Notes: generated by a model from the sequence alone, not told the origin. Positions 44,785-53,689 are shown, counted from the first letter of the stretch. The stretch: 64,000 nt of DNA from an uncultured Verrucomicrobiota bacterium (GCA_903863295.1 CAIPBM010000106.1:31552-95551); one strand, 5' to 3'. Numbers and translations are program-made.

Positions 44785-46134
44785 TTAAGGATTGGTTGCA
44801 AATTTCACCTCAACCGGCGCACGCTCAAAATCATTCGCTTCCATCAGCGCGCGTGGTTTCATCGCGCCGAGTGCGGCGATGTAGCAATCGGGAACCACTT
44901 CCAGGCGCGTATTATAGAAAGTCGCGATGCTGTTGAAATAAGAACGGGCGAGGGCGATGCGCTGCTCGGTATCGCTCAGGCTTTTTTGGAGGGCGAGGAA
45001 GTTCTCGTTTGCTTTTAAATCGGGGTAAGCCTCCTTGAGGATATTGACCTGGTCGAGTATGGAATGAAAATCGGCACCGGCTTGTCCGGGAGCGGTGGCG
45101 GAAAGTTGCTTACGCATCTCCGCCAGCGCCTCTTGGGTGGAGGCCTCGTAATCGCGGTAGCCCTTCACACTATCGACCAAATTTGGAATCAAATCGTGAC
45201 GCCGCTTGAGCTGAATATCGACCTGCCCCCAGCCTTGCTCAACGCGTTGTCGTAACTCGACGAGGCTGTTGTAGACGGTGATGATCCATCCGACCAACCA
45301 GCAACCGAGATAGAGGAGCGCCTCGGCAACATAGATCAGGATCGAAATGGCCGTGATGTCCTGATTGCGGGCCAGATCGCACGCCACATGTCCGCCCGGC
45401 GCCGCGATCAGCCCCAGGAAAAAGAAGAGCCAGATTTGCCAGCCCAGACCGCTGCTGACTTCTTCTTGCGAACGTACCGAGATGAGAAATTCCGAGGCTT
45501 GCGGATCGGCGGCAATTTCCGGGGCGACCACATCCTGCCGTTCCCGGGCCTGCCCGACGACGAAGAGCGGCGCCTGGAGCGGAATGGCCTGCTCACTGAA
45601 GCGGCGCACGCCATCGGAATCCATGATGCCGCCCGCCGGACCTTTCTCGTAATAGATATGGTCGAAAGGCGTGCAGGTCTGGTCGAAAACGCCGAGGGCC
45701 TCGATCCGTGCGCCTTCGGGATGAACGAGAAGCACGCCCGTATCGTCCTCCAGGTAAAACGGGGTCGATTCCGTTTCGGTAGCGACGGTGGTCCAGCCGC
45801 TCTCCTGCCGGGTCACCGTCCGCGTGTTGCCCTTGTCATCGGTTTCGGTTGTCGTGACCATGCGCGACCAACGCTCCTGGATATCGTAGGAATAATGGAC
45901 ACACGGCGTTTCCGTCAGGTAACTCATGAGGGGTTGCTCGCATTTGGTGATGCCCTTGAGCTCAACCAGGCCGATGAAGACACCCTGGGTTTTTGACGTG
46001 GGTAGATTGTCGATCAGGCGCCGCCTCTTGCAGGCGCGCAAGGAGGCGTAGAGTGAAACGACCGCAATGACCAGGCCGATCCACGGCAGGAAGGGGCTCA
46101 AATCCTGGCTGTTGTCGGCAAAAATGGCGGGCAT
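44785..46134 (-). CDS. GIDE domain-LemA domain fusion membrane protein
   Basis: A 449-residue membrane protein. After an N-terminal helix (LPWIGLVIAVVSLYASL) comes a GIDE/BAM-like domain (~50-240) with GLVELKGITKCEQPLMSYLTETPCVHYSYDIQERW and FYLEDDTGVLLVHPEGARI. This is the region that MAPL/MULAN-type E3 ligases carry beside the membrane, but no RING finger is visible. Membrane helices lie at ~250-320. The C-terminal LemA domain (~325-449) is recognised by YNSLVELRQRVEQGWGQVDIQLKRRHDLIPNLVDSVKGYRDYE and a coiled region ending ARSYFNSIATFYNTRLE. ATG at 46134 is preferred to 46212, whose extra residues look non-coding. Function is unknown. Confidence 0.8.
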   Translation of the reverse strand: MPAIFADNSQDLSPFLPWIGLVIAVVSLYASLRACKRRRLIDNLPTSKTQGVFIGLVELKGITKCEQPLMSYLTETPCVHYSYDIQERWSRMVTTTETDDKGNTRTVTRQESGWTTVATETESTPFYLEDDTGVLLVHPEGARIEALGVFDQTCTPFDHIYYEKGPAGGIMDSDGVRRFSEQAIPLQAPLFVVGQARERQDVVAPEIAADPQASEFLISVRSQEEVSSGLGWQIWLFFFLGLIAAPGGHVACDLARNQDITAISILIYVAEALLYLGCWLVGWIITVYNSLVELRQRVEQGWGQVDIQLKRRHDLIPNLVDSVKGYRDYEASTQEALAEMRKQLSATAPGQAGADFHSILDQVNILKEAYPDLKANENFLALQKSLSDTEQRIALARSYFNSIATFYNTRLEVVPDCYIAALGAMKPRALMEANDFERAPVEVKFATNP

Positions 46135-46242
46135 AGGACAAACCGTGCGCCCCGGAACGTATCGAAAAATGGGCTGCGGGTCTCGCGGAAAGATTCTCTC
46201 CCCGTTTGACAATCGGCAGTCACTTGGGAATCCTAGGCTCTC

Positions 46243-46365
46243 ATGATTCCCATCTTGCCCATTGTGACCGGCCCGCTGGCCGCCTGGATGATGCTTGGAT
46301 TCAAAGTTCTGGCCGCGATGGGTTTCATGGCCGCAGCAGACTTGGTCATGCTCTATGCCTGCTGA
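46243..46365 (+). CDS. Candidate 40-residue hydrophobic peptide
   Basis: An ATG frame of 40 codons encodes MIPILPIVTGPLAAWMML..., almost wholly hydrophobic with Gly, Ala and Met, as expected for a small membrane protein. Its 3' end (ATGCCTGCTGA) contains the start of the next gene at 46355, overlapping it by 11 bp, so translational coupling is possible. No clear ribosome site was seen and no family is known. It is short, so it may be a chance frame. Confidence 0.4.
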   Translation: MIPILPIVTGPLAAWMMLGFKVLAAMGFMAAADLVMLYAC

Positions 46366-46765
46366 AAAGCGTGGCGGGTTTGGTTATTGGCGCGATCCGG
46401 TTTTTTTACTTTGCCTTGGCATCTATTTTGTCAACCGGGAATGGATCAAGCCAAACCTCCACGCCTATTCGCCACTTTTTCACGGACATCTCAACGATAC
46501 CCTGCTGGTTCCGGTGGCCTTGCCGATATTTCTCCTAGTCTATCGCTGGCTCGGGCTGCGTCCCGACGACGCGCCGCCACGGTTCTGGGAAATGGCGCTC
46601 CACGTCATCGTCTGGACAATATTCTTCAAGTGGTTTGGACCCAGCGTGCTCCACCGGGGAGTTGCCGACATGGCAGACATTGCCTGTTATGCAGGAGGGG
46701 GACTGGCCGCTTGGCTGCTATGGCGTTCCTGGGGGAAACCGGTCCGCATGACGGAGTTGTCATGA
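46355..46765 (+). CDS. Hypothetical multi-pass membrane protein
   Basis: A 136-residue membrane protein. ATG at 46355 (MPAEKRGGFGYWRDPVFLL) is chosen over 46295 because it overlaps the end of the upstream hydrophobic peptide and removes an unlikely leader. Four hydrophobic segments are seen: PVFLLCLGIYFV, LLVPVALPIFLLVYRW, MALHVIVWTIFFKW and IACYAGGGLAAWLLW. Sequence between the helices is basic. It lies 47 bp before a metallophosphoesterase gene on the same strand. It has the look of a small VanZ-like or teichoic-type membrane protein but no family match is claimed. Confidence 0.6.
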   Translation: MPAEKRGGFGYWRDPVFLLCLGIYFVNREWIKPNLHAYSPLFHGHLNDTLLVPVALPIFLLVYRWLGLRPDDAPPRFWEMALHVIVWTIFFKWFGPSVLHRGVADMADIACYAGGGLAAWLLWRSWGKPVRMTELS

Positions 46766-46812
46766 TGCGATAGTTGCCAGAAACCCATTCCGCCCGGATA
46801 CTAGGCGAGACC

Positions 46813-47985
46813 ATGTCCATCTGGTTTGCCTTCATCATCGGCTTTGCCCTGGCGCTGAACGGCGGCTACCTCGCCATTCAGCTCTGGTTACTTCAACGTC
46901 ACGCGCCCTGGCCTCGCGGCGTAATCATCGCGGTCTGGAGCTGGAGTCTCCTCATGTCTGCGCTCTTTTTGTTGCAAATTTTGGCCCCGCCCGAATGGAC
47001 GCCGTTGATGCGGCAGTGGCTCTATTTTCCGCTGGCCGTGCAGATGGTCTGGAACGTTCTTTTCATTTTGCTTCTGGTTCCGAGTTTAATCCTCGTTGTT
47101 CTTGTGCTTCGGCGGCTCAAGCCTTCCCCAAAGGCTCCGTCAGCGAATCCAGACGGCATGTCGCGCCGTAAATTCGTCTACCTCCTCTCCTGCAATGCAG
47201 CTCCCGTTGTTGCCGTGGGCATGGGTGTGCATGGTGCGTTGACCCGCGACGATCTGCGCGTCAATTCGCTCACCGTCCCTATCACCGGACTTCCCCCGGA
47301 ATGGGAGGGCTTCACCATCGCGCATGTCAGTGATATTCACTCCGGGATTTTTTGCGGACCTGATCGCATCAAGCTGATTGGGGACCGGATCAATGACCTG
47401 AAAGCCAATTTGATCGCCATCAGTGGTGACATGATTAATCACTCGATGAGCGAATTTCCCGATGTGGTGCAACTGATCCGTCGCCTCGAATCGCCTGACG
47501 GCGTCTGGCTCTGCGAGGGAAACCATGATCATCCCGATACGGGCGACGTCGTCCGGGCCTGCGTGGCGGAAAACCTGAAGATGCTCTATAATTCGACGGC
47601 CACGATTTCGCGTGAAGGCTCGCGCCTGCTGCTGGCCGGTTTGCCTTGGATGCGCCCCGGATTTGAGTTGGACCGGACATTAGTCGATCGTCTTTTTCCT
47701 GAACGCCAAACGGGCGATCTCCGCGTCCTCCTCGCGCATCATCCCCATTTGTTTGATCTCGCCCCCAGCGCTGATCTTGTCCTCAGTGGTCACACCCATG
47801 GCGGCCAGATCATGCTCGGGCCCGACTTCGGTCTGGGTCCCGCCTTTTTCCGGTATTGGAGTGGACTCTACCGGCATGAGAAGAATCAGAATACGCTGGT
47901 TGTCTCCAACGGCTGCGGCGACTGGTTTCCCTGCCGGTTTGGTGCGCCCGCGGAGATTGGTCTCCTGACCCTGGCCAAGGCCTAA
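46813..47985 (+). CDS. Membrane-bound metallophosphoesterase, YkuE-like
   Basis: A 390-residue protein. Three N-terminal membrane helices (~1-30, 40-60, 75-105) precede a stretch SRRKFVYLLSCNAAPVVAVGMG, a twin-arginine-like sequence, and then a calcineurin-like phosphoesterase domain (~165-390). All five metal motifs are visible: VSDIHSG, ISGDMIN, EGNHDHPD, AHHPHL and SGHTHGGQ. The catalytic domain should lie outside the cytoplasmic membrane. YkuE-type proteins include UDP-sugar hydrolases and cell-wall associated phosphatases; the substrate here is unknown. The ATG at 46813 is preferred to an in-frame TTG at 46774. Confidence 0.85.
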   Translation: MSIWFAFIIGFALALNGGYLAIQLWLLQRHAPWPRGVIIAVWSWSLLMSALFLLQILAPPEWTPLMRQWLYFPLAVQMVWNVLFILLLVPSLILVVLVLRRLKPSPKAPSANPDGMSRRKFVYLLSCNAAPVVAVGMGVHGALTRDDLRVNSLTVPITGLPPEWEGFTIAHVSDIHSGIFCGPDRIKLIGDRINDLKANLIAISGDMINHSMSEFPDVVQLIRRLESPDGVWLCEGNHDHPDTGDVVRACVAENLKMLYNSTATISREGSRLLLAGLPWMRPGFELDRTLVDRLFPERQTGDLRVLLAHHPHLFDLAPSADLVLSGHTHGGQIMLGPDFGLGPAFFRYWSGLYRHEKNQNTLVVSNGCGDWFPCRFGAPAEIGLLTLAKA

Positions 47986-48016
47986 AGCCTCTAAACTAAG
48001 ACGCGCGCGAATCGAT

Positions 48017-48505
48017 TCACTTCTTCGGATTTAGCGTCTCATAGCATTCATCCGTGGCGAGGGAGGTTCCGCGGGCAGCCGCTGTGGCCAGCTCATCACA
48101 CCGGTTGTTCAAGGGATTGGCCGCATGTCCCTTGACCCAATGGAAGGTGGGGTGATGTCTTTCCAAAAGCCCGTCCAGCTGAACCCAGAGATCCTTGTTC
48201 TGGACGGGTTGACGTGCGGTGGTTTGCCAGCCATTGGCCTTCCACTTGCCGATCCATTTTTTCTTGAAGGCACCCAGGACATATTGGGAATCGGAATAAA
48301 TCTGGGCATCGCACGGCTTTTTCAGAGCCTGCAGGGCGGCAATCAGGGCCCAGAGTTCCATCCGGTTATTGTTGGTCCACCGGTAACCCGCGCTGATTTC
48401 CTTACGCGCCGCGCCCGAAATAAGAATGACGCCATAGCCGCCCGGCCCGGGGTTTCCGCGGCAAGCCCCGTCGGTATAAATGGTGACGGTGGAACGGGCG
48501 GACAA
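48017..48505 (-). CDS. rnhA: Ribonuclease HI
   Basis: A 162-residue endonuclease that cuts the RNA strand of RNA-DNA hybrids, used in removing primers and R-loops. The catalytic carboxylates are in place: Asp in IYTDGACRGNPGPGG, Glu in NNRMELWALIAAL, Asp in IYSDSQYV and Asp in NNRCDELA. The KGHAANPLNNRCDELA motif and the basic handle (FKKKWIGKWKANGW) are standard. A short tail extends past the fold. It is convergent with the metallophosphoesterase gene (31 bp gap) and divergent from the CoaB-like gene. Confidence 0.94.
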   Translation of the reverse strand: MSARSTVTIYTDGACRGNPGPGGYGVILISGAARKEISAGYRWTNNNRMELWALIAALQALKKPCDAQIYSDSQYVLGAFKKKWIGKWKANGWQTTARQPVQNKDLWVQLDGLLERHHPTFHWVKGHAANPLNNRCDELATAAARGTSLATDECYETLNPKK

Positions 48506-48623
48506 GGGTTATTTCCAGGAGAGTTTTAAAAGGACAACGACGCTCTTATGATTAAACCGCAAATGCGGGATCAAGATCGAGACTTTCCGAACCCGTGGGA
48601 ACGCGTACATTAAACGGAATTAT

Positions 48624-49343
48624 ATGCGCATCGCGATCACGGCCGGGCCTAGTTACGAACCGATTGATGGAGTCCGTCGGCTGAGTAATTTCTCCACGGG
48701 CGAACTTGGTACGCTCCTGGCGGAGGGTTTTGCCGAAGCGGGGCACAGCGTCCTCTGCTTTCGAAGTGCCACCTCGTCTTTCGCGCCGCCCCTCTGGCCG
48801 GTAGAGGTGGTGCCCTTCACCACCAACGAAAGCCTGGAAGCCGCGTTGATGCAGACGCCCGCCCGCGAGGAAGTCAGTTTTGTTTTTCACGCCGCCGCGC
48901 TCTGTGATTTTCGCATCGCGGCGGTCCGTAATGAACAGGGTGAATCAGTCAGTCGCGATAAAGTCTCCAGTCGCGGCGGTCCCCTGCAAGTCACGCTCGA
49001 GCCCGTACCCAAGCTGATAGCCTCGCTCCGCCGCATGTTTCCCGCCAGCATCCTGGTCGGCTGGAAGTATGAACTCGATGGCACGGCGGCCAACATCGCG
49101 GCGTTGGGTCGCCAGCAAATGGAAGAGTGCCTCACGGACGCGTGCGTCCTCAATGGCGCCGCCTACGGCCATGGTTTCGGACTCCTGACCCGTTTGGGCG
49201 AGCAAACTCATCTTTCCGATAAAGCCGCTCTCTGTCGCTTCCTCATTGATTGGGCCGAGCGCATGCCGGTCGCCGGAAGCACGCCGAGGAAAGAGAGCTT
49301 CCACCCGCTCGCGACCTTCATGCCCTTGTCGCCGTTTATCTAA
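48624..49343 (+). CDS. Stand-alone CoaB-like (phosphopantothenate-cysteine ligase) domain protein
   Basis: A 239-residue protein related to the C-terminal (CoaB) half of CoaBC. Features are ITAGPSYEPIDGVRRLSNFSTGELG, matching the nucleotide-binding start TAGGTxExIDxVRxIxNxSSG, the FVFHAAALCDFR segment, a lysine-bearing loop (RDKVSSRGGPL), VGWKYELDG and the CVLN segment. The CoaC flavin decarboxylase domain is absent, so this is a ligase-only protein, as in bacteria with split genes. Differences around GPS versus GGT and the lack of the usual KIKK motif leave its activity open. The C-terminal ~30 residues are unrelated to the family. Confidence 0.75.
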   Translation: MRIAITAGPSYEPIDGVRRLSNFSTGELGTLLAEGFAEAGHSVLCFRSATSSFAPPLWPVEVVPFTTNESLEAALMQTPAREEVSFVFHAAALCDFRIAAVRNEQGESVSRDKVSSRGGPLQVTLEPVPKLIASLRRMFPASILVGWKYELDGTAANIAALGRQQMEECLTDACVLNGAAYGHGFGLLTRLGEQTHLSDKAALCRFLIDWAERMPVAGSTPRKESFHPLATFMPLSPFI

Positions 49344-49823
49344 CAAGTTCCTCGAGTCTGGTAAGGCCAGATGAGCTGGCCGCAGAGATAAGCATTGTGC
49401 TGGGCGTTGAAGAAGAGGACGATGTTCTGCTTCTTGGGCCAAAGTTGCATGGCCCCATTTTTCGGGATCGGGCGGACTCAGCTTAAGTCCGCGTGCGCCA
49501 GCCGCATGCTGTAAGCCGATAGGGCTACTCCCACTTTTCACCATGAAATCATTCCACCCCTCCTTCACCCGATGATCGTCAGCCCCTGGTTCTCCACCGA
49601 AAGAGAGGAGGGTTCGGTTAAGGCTCTCGTCTATCATCGCAATACCAGTTGCAAAGTCGGTAAGCAGATTGAGAAGAACCATCACCGGTACGGCACCGAC
49701 AATCGTCCCCTATGCAAGGAATGTGCACGGCTCGATGCAATGGGGCGTTAATTGGACAGATTGTTATTCATGAAGTAAATTATTACGAAAGGTTTGCAAC
49801 TCCTTCCGTAGAACCAATCTGTT
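49344..49823. other. 480-bp intergenic region, mostly without recognised genes
   Basis: The gap between the CoaB-like gene and the glycosyltransferase gene. A small Cys-rich ORF is listed separately at 49572-49751. On the minus strand, 49340-49450 gives a 36-residue frame beginning MQLWPKKQNIVLFFNAQHN, with GC-rich third positions typical of coding sequence here; it may be a gene fragment because upstream of its ATG the same frame soon meets TGA. The last ~70 bp upstream of the glycosyltransferase start are AT-rich and could hold its promoter. Confidence 0.35.
49572..49751 (+). CDS. Small cysteine-containing protein
   Basis: A 59-codon ATG frame ending in TAA, too short for usual gene finders. 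Its product has VYHRNTSCKVGKQIEKN followed by GTDNRPLCKECARLD, with one Cys in SCKVG and a C-x2-C pair in PLCKEC. The pattern of a Cys loop, GT and a CxxC near the C-terminus suggests a small metal-binding fold and reads like conserved protein. No function is proposed. It lies 72 bp before the glycosyltransferase gene and could be its first cistron. Confidence 0.5.
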   Translation: MIVSPWFSTEREEGSVKALVYHRNTSCKVGKQIEKNHHRYGTDNRPLCKECARLDAMGR

Positions 49824-52145
49824 ATGAGCCATGTATCCAACATTAAAAAGATCGCCTTCCTCGGCGATTATCTCCCCCGCAAATGCGGCATCGCCACGTT
49901 TACCTATGATTTGAGGCACGCCTTGGCGGAAGAGTATCCCGCCGTGGAAAGCTTCGTTGCCCCCGTCAACGATCTGCCCGACGGCTACGAATACCCTCCC
50001 GAGGTCCGTTTCGAGTTCAGTGAAAACGATCTCGATTCCTATCGTCGCACCGCCGATTACCTTAATTTCAGCAACGCCGACGTGGTCTGTTTGCAGCATG
50101 AGTATGGGATCTATGGCGGCCCGGCGGGGAGCTTCATTCTCGCGTTGTTGCGGGACCTTCGCATCCCGGTGGTCACGACCCTTCACACCATTCTGCAAAC
50201 CCCGAGCGTCGATCAGCGGCGGGTGATTCATGAGTTGGGGGTGCTTTCCGCACGCCTGGTCGTGATGAGCGAACGGGGTGCGACGATGTTGACCGAGATC
50301 TACGGCGTCCCGGCGGAAAAGATCGATCTCATTCCCCACGGCATCATCGACATGCCCTTCGTCGATTCCAATTTCTACAAGGATCAGTTTGGGGTGGAGG
50401 GGAAACATGTGCTCCTGACCTTCGGCCTGCTTTCGCCGAATAAGGGCATCGAGAATGTCCTGCGTGCCTTGCCGGAGGTGGTCAAAAAATTTCCCAACCT
50501 TGTCTATATCATCCTGGGGGCGACTCATCCGAATCTGGTGCGCGAACATGGCGAGGCCTACCGGCTCACCCTCGAGCGCCTGGCCAAGGATCTTGGCATC
50601 AAGCGGCACGTCAGTTTCTATAACCGCTTTGTGGACCAGGAGGAGTTGAAAGTCTTTCTTAGCGTAGCCGATCTCTATATCACCCCCTACCAGAGTGCCG
50701 CTCAAACCACGTCCGGCACCCTGGCCTACGCCTTCGGTTGTGGCAAGGCGGTGATTTCCACCCCCTACTGGCATGCGGAGGAACTGCTGGCCGATGGCCG
50801 CGGTGTCCTCGTTCCCTTCGGCGATTCCAAGGCCATGACCGAGGCAATCGTCGGCTTGCTCGGGGATGATACGCACCGTCATGCCATGCGCAAACGGGCC
50901 TATTTGCTTGGTCGCGAGATGATCTGGAGCAAGGCGGCGCAGGCCTACATGGCCTCCTTCGAAAACGCCCGGAGAAATCCAACCAGCCCGTCCATCCGCC
51001 GGTTGGAGGTGCGGACTTTGGAAGATGAACGCCTGGAACTTCCCGCCTTGCAACTCGATCATTTGACAAGGATGTCCGATTCCACCGGAATCTTTCAGCA
51101 TGCGATCTACTCGCTGCCCGATTTTCATCACGGCTATTGCACGGACGACAATGCCCGCGCCCTGATCACGACGGTCTTGCTCCAGGAGCTCGAGCTGGAA
51201 GGTCCCGAACTGCATCGCCTCGCCGAAAGTTACGCGAGCTTCATGCATTACGCCTTCAACCCGGAAACGAAGTCCTTTCGCAACTTCATGAGCTTTGACC
51301 GGCGTTGGCTGGAAACCGTGGGTTCCGAGGACAGCCAGGGCCGTGCCCTCTGGGCCTTGGGCACCTGCGCGGGGCGTTCCAAGCATCGGCATCTCCAGGC
51401 CTGGGCGGCGCAATTGTTTGAGCGGACGCTTCCCTCCGTCCTTGAATTGAAATCACCCCGGACCTGGGCCTATGCACTGCTGGGCATTTTCGAATATTTC
51501 CGGCGTCTGAGTGGTGATCGACTTGCCGCCCAGGCCCGCGACACCTTCACCCAACGCTTGATTGAATGTTATGAGAAAACAGCCACGGCTGATTGGCCTT
51601 GGTTTGAAGCAGAACTTTCCTATGCCAATGCCTTGCTCCCCCATGTCCTGATTTTGAGCGGACGCTGGGCAGATAATCCAAAGGCCTACGAGATCGGTCT
51701 CCACTCGCTCCGCTGGCTGGTTTCCATCCAGAAAGCTCCCCAGGGAAATTTTCGCCCGATTGGATCGGCAGGATTTTATGCGCGAGGCGGGAAGCGGGCC
51801 GACTTTGATCAACAGCCGATCGAGGCGCACAGCACGGTTTCAGCCTGTCTGGAGGCGTATCGTTCCACCCAGGACGCCACGTGGCACGAGGAGGCGCGCA
51901 TCGCCTTCGAGTGGTTCCTGGGGCGCAACGATCTCGGTCAGTCCCTTTACGATTCAAAAACCGGCGGCTGCTGCGATGGTCTTCACGTTGACCGCGTCAA
52001 CCAGAACCAGGGCGCGGAATCGACGCTGGCTTACCTGATGGCACTGAGTGAAATGGAACTGCTGGAACACGATCTCCAGGCCTTCAAGAAACCGACGGAC
52101 CGTGAAACTGAAGCCTTAAAAATCCACAGTCTGGTGAGAGCTTGA
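49824..52145 (+). CDS. GT4-family glycosyltransferase with C-terminal toroid-like domain
   Basis: A 773-residue protein of two parts. Residues ~1-390 form a GT-B glycosyltransferase of family 4: KIAFLGDYLPRKCGIATFTYDL, then LQHEYGIYGGPAGS, LLTFGLLSPNKGIENVLRAL and the sugar-nucleotide site SAAQTTSGTLAYAFGCGKAVISTPYWHAEEL. Residues ~410-773 look like an alpha/alpha toroid with repeated helices (HGYCTDDNARALIT, GRALWALGTC, ETGGCCDGL-like motif TGGCCDGLHVDR), typical of glycan-processing partners. The next gene, a GH130 protein, starts 4 bp after its stop. Such pairs are thought to act on mannosides; the acceptor is not known. Cytosolic. Confidence 0.85.
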   Translation: MSHVSNIKKIAFLGDYLPRKCGIATFTYDLRHALAEEYPAVESFVAPVNDLPDGYEYPPEVRFEFSENDLDSYRRTADYLNFSNADVVCLQHEYGIYGGPAGSFILALLRDLRIPVVTTLHTILQTPSVDQRRVIHELGVLSARLVVMSERGATMLTEIYGVPAEKIDLIPHGIIDMPFVDSNFYKDQFGVEGKHVLLTFGLLSPNKGIENVLRALPEVVKKFPNLVYIILGATHPNLVREHGEAYRLTLERLAKDLGIKRHVSFYNRFVDQEELKVFLSVADLYITPYQSAAQTTSGTLAYAFGCGKAVISTPYWHAEELLADGRGVLVPFGDSKAMTEAIVGLLGDDTHRHAMRKRAYLLGREMIWSKAAQAYMASFENARRNPTSPSIRRLEVRTLEDERLELPALQLDHLTRMSDSTGIFQHAIYSLPDFHHGYCTDDNARALITTVLLQELELEGPELHRLAESYASFMHYAFNPETKSFRNFMSFDRRWLETVGSEDSQGRALWALGTCAGRSKHRHLQAWAAQLFERTLPSVLELKSPRTWAYALLGIFEYFRRLSGDRLAAQARDTFTQRLIECYEKTATADWPWFEAELSYANALLPHVLILSGRWADNPKAYEIGLHSLRWLVSIQKAPQGNFRPIGSAGFYARGGKRADFDQQPIEAHSTVSACLEAYRSTQDATWHEEARIAFEWFLGRNDLGQSLYDSKTGGCCDGLHVDRVNQNQGAESTLAYLMALSEMELLEHDLQAFKKPTDRETEALKIHSLVRA

Positions 52146-52149
52146 AATT

Positions 52150-53610
52150 ATGCAACTGAATGTCACCCGGACCGGCATCGTCCTTAAACCTAATGCCTCG
52201 CGCGTCTTGTTCCGTCCCTTGAATTTCGTGGGTGAACAGCGGCCCCTGCGCATTCTGGCCCGGGTCTTATCGTTGTCAGAAGAGGAGGTCACGGCGTCCC
52301 TGGCCGAGGTTCTTGCCGAATTCAAAACGCGGCACCAACGCCTGCTCGATTACTTCGTCGTCCGGTATGAATCGGTTCGTCATCTCTTGCCCACGGATCA
52401 ACCGCTCTCGGAGGCCCGGCAGCATCTCATCGGCGCTTTTTTCACCCATGAATACTCGCTGGAGGCCGCTGCGCTGTTCAATCCCTCCATCGTGCCCCAC
52501 CCTGATCAGACGGGCCTGGCCGAGAACACGCTCCGTTTTGTCCTCAGTCTCCGTGCCACCGGAGAGGGGCATATTTCCTCGATCACGTTTCGTACCGGCA
52601 CGATTGATGGCCAGGGCAAAATTGTCGTCGATGTGCCTTCCCGCTATGTGACCAAACCCGACCACATTCCGCCCGCCTCCTACAAGAAGGATCTCTTCTG
52701 GCGTAAACTGGAAGAACTGGGGGTGGTCGATTCCATCGCGGAGACGATTTTCAAAAATCTTCACGATAACTTCACGACCGATGAGTTGACCCAGGAGGTG
52801 ACTTACCTCCGTCGTTACGCGCATCACCGGAATAGCGAGTTTGACCGGTGCGCCAGTCGCCTCATCACGCTGGCCCAATCCAATTACGAACTCATCTACA
52901 CCGCCGACCAGCCCCTGACCGAACGAATTATTTTCCCCAATGCCCCGAGTGAATCCAACGGTATCGAGGACGCCCGGTTCGTCCGGTTTGTGGATGACGA
53001 TGGCGCGGCGACCTACATCGCCACCTACACGGCTTATGATGGGCGCGTCACGATTCCGCAGCTCCTGGAGACCAGCGATTTCATGCGCTTCCGCATCAGC
53101 ACCCTCAATGGTCCGGAGGTGCAGAACAAAGGCATGGCTCTCTTTCCGAGGCGCATCCACGGCCAATACGTCATGATTTCCCGGCAGGATGGCGAGAACC
53201 TCTACATCATGCAATCGGACGAGCTCCATTTCTGGCACACCAAGGTTCCACTCTTGAAGCCCACATATACTTGGGAATTTGTTCAGATCGGCAACTGCGG
53301 ATCACCCATCGAGACGGAAGCCGGTTGGCTGGTGATCAGTCACGGCGTTGGCCCCATGAGAAAATATTCGATCGGGGCGTTTCTGCTCGACCTCGAAAAT
53401 CCCACCCGTGTGATTGGACGCCTGCCCCGACCGCTCCTCAGTCCTGATGAGTTGGAGCGTGAAGGCTACGTGCCGAATGTCGTTTATAGCTGCGGAGCTC
53501 TCGTTCATGCCGGACTCCTGATTCTTCCCTACGCCATGTCGGATACGGCCAGCTCGTTCGCGACAGTGCCGCTGGCCGATCTCGTCAATGCGATGGAACC
53601 AGTTCGCTGA
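52150..53610 (+). CDS. Glycoside phosphorylase/hydrolase, GH130 family
   Basis: A 486-residue five-bladed beta-propeller enzyme. GH130 members phosphorolyse or hydrolyse beta-mannosidic bonds (beta-1,2- or beta-1,4-mannosides). The proton donor Asp is expected in NGIEDARFVRF. Other family blocks are TYIATYTAYDGR, NKGMALFPRRIHGQYVMISRQDGENLY, WEFVQIGNCGSPIETEAGWLVISHGVG and SCGALVHAGLLILPYAMSD. An N-terminal helical region (~1-110) precedes the propeller, as in longer GH130 subfamilies. It starts 4 bp after the GT4 gene and is surely in the same operon, suggesting a pathway that builds and recycles a mannoside or related oligosaccharide. Confidence 0.85.
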   Translation: MQLNVTRTGIVLKPNASRVLFRPLNFVGEQRPLRILARVLSLSEEEVTASLAEVLAEFKTRHQRLLDYFVVRYESVRHLLPTDQPLSEARQHLIGAFFTHEYSLEAAALFNPSIVPHPDQTGLAENTLRFVLSLRATGEGHISSITFRTGTIDGQGKIVVDVPSRYVTKPDHIPPASYKKDLFWRKLEELGVVDSIAETIFKNLHDNFTTDELTQEVTYLRRYAHHRNSEFDRCASRLITLAQSNYELIYTADQPLTERIIFPNAPSESNGIEDARFVRFVDDDGAATYIATYTAYDGRVTIPQLLETSDFMRFRISTLNGPEVQNKGMALFPRRIHGQYVMISRQDGENLYIMQSDELHFWHTKVPLLKPTYTWEFVQIGNCGSPIETEAGWLVISHGVGPMRKYSIGAFLLDLENPTRVIGRLPRPLLSPDELEREGYVPNVVYSCGALVHAGLLILPYAMSDTASSFATVPLADLVNAMEPVR

Positions 53611-53689
53611 TGCCCACTCGATTCCGGTGAACGAAGCCCCACGGTTTCCTCATTTAGTAATTTGGAAAATCCGGAAATGGGGCCTGTTC

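Noticed and set aside
49250..49486. Plus-strand 78-codon frame overlapping the CoaB-like gene end
   Set aside because: Most of it overlaps a real gene in another frame and the remainder has no clear start of its own.
49764..51413. A 549-codon minus-strand frame opposite the glycosyltransferase
   Set aside because: The plus-strand frame has strong GT4 motifs, so the antisense frame is a composition artefact.
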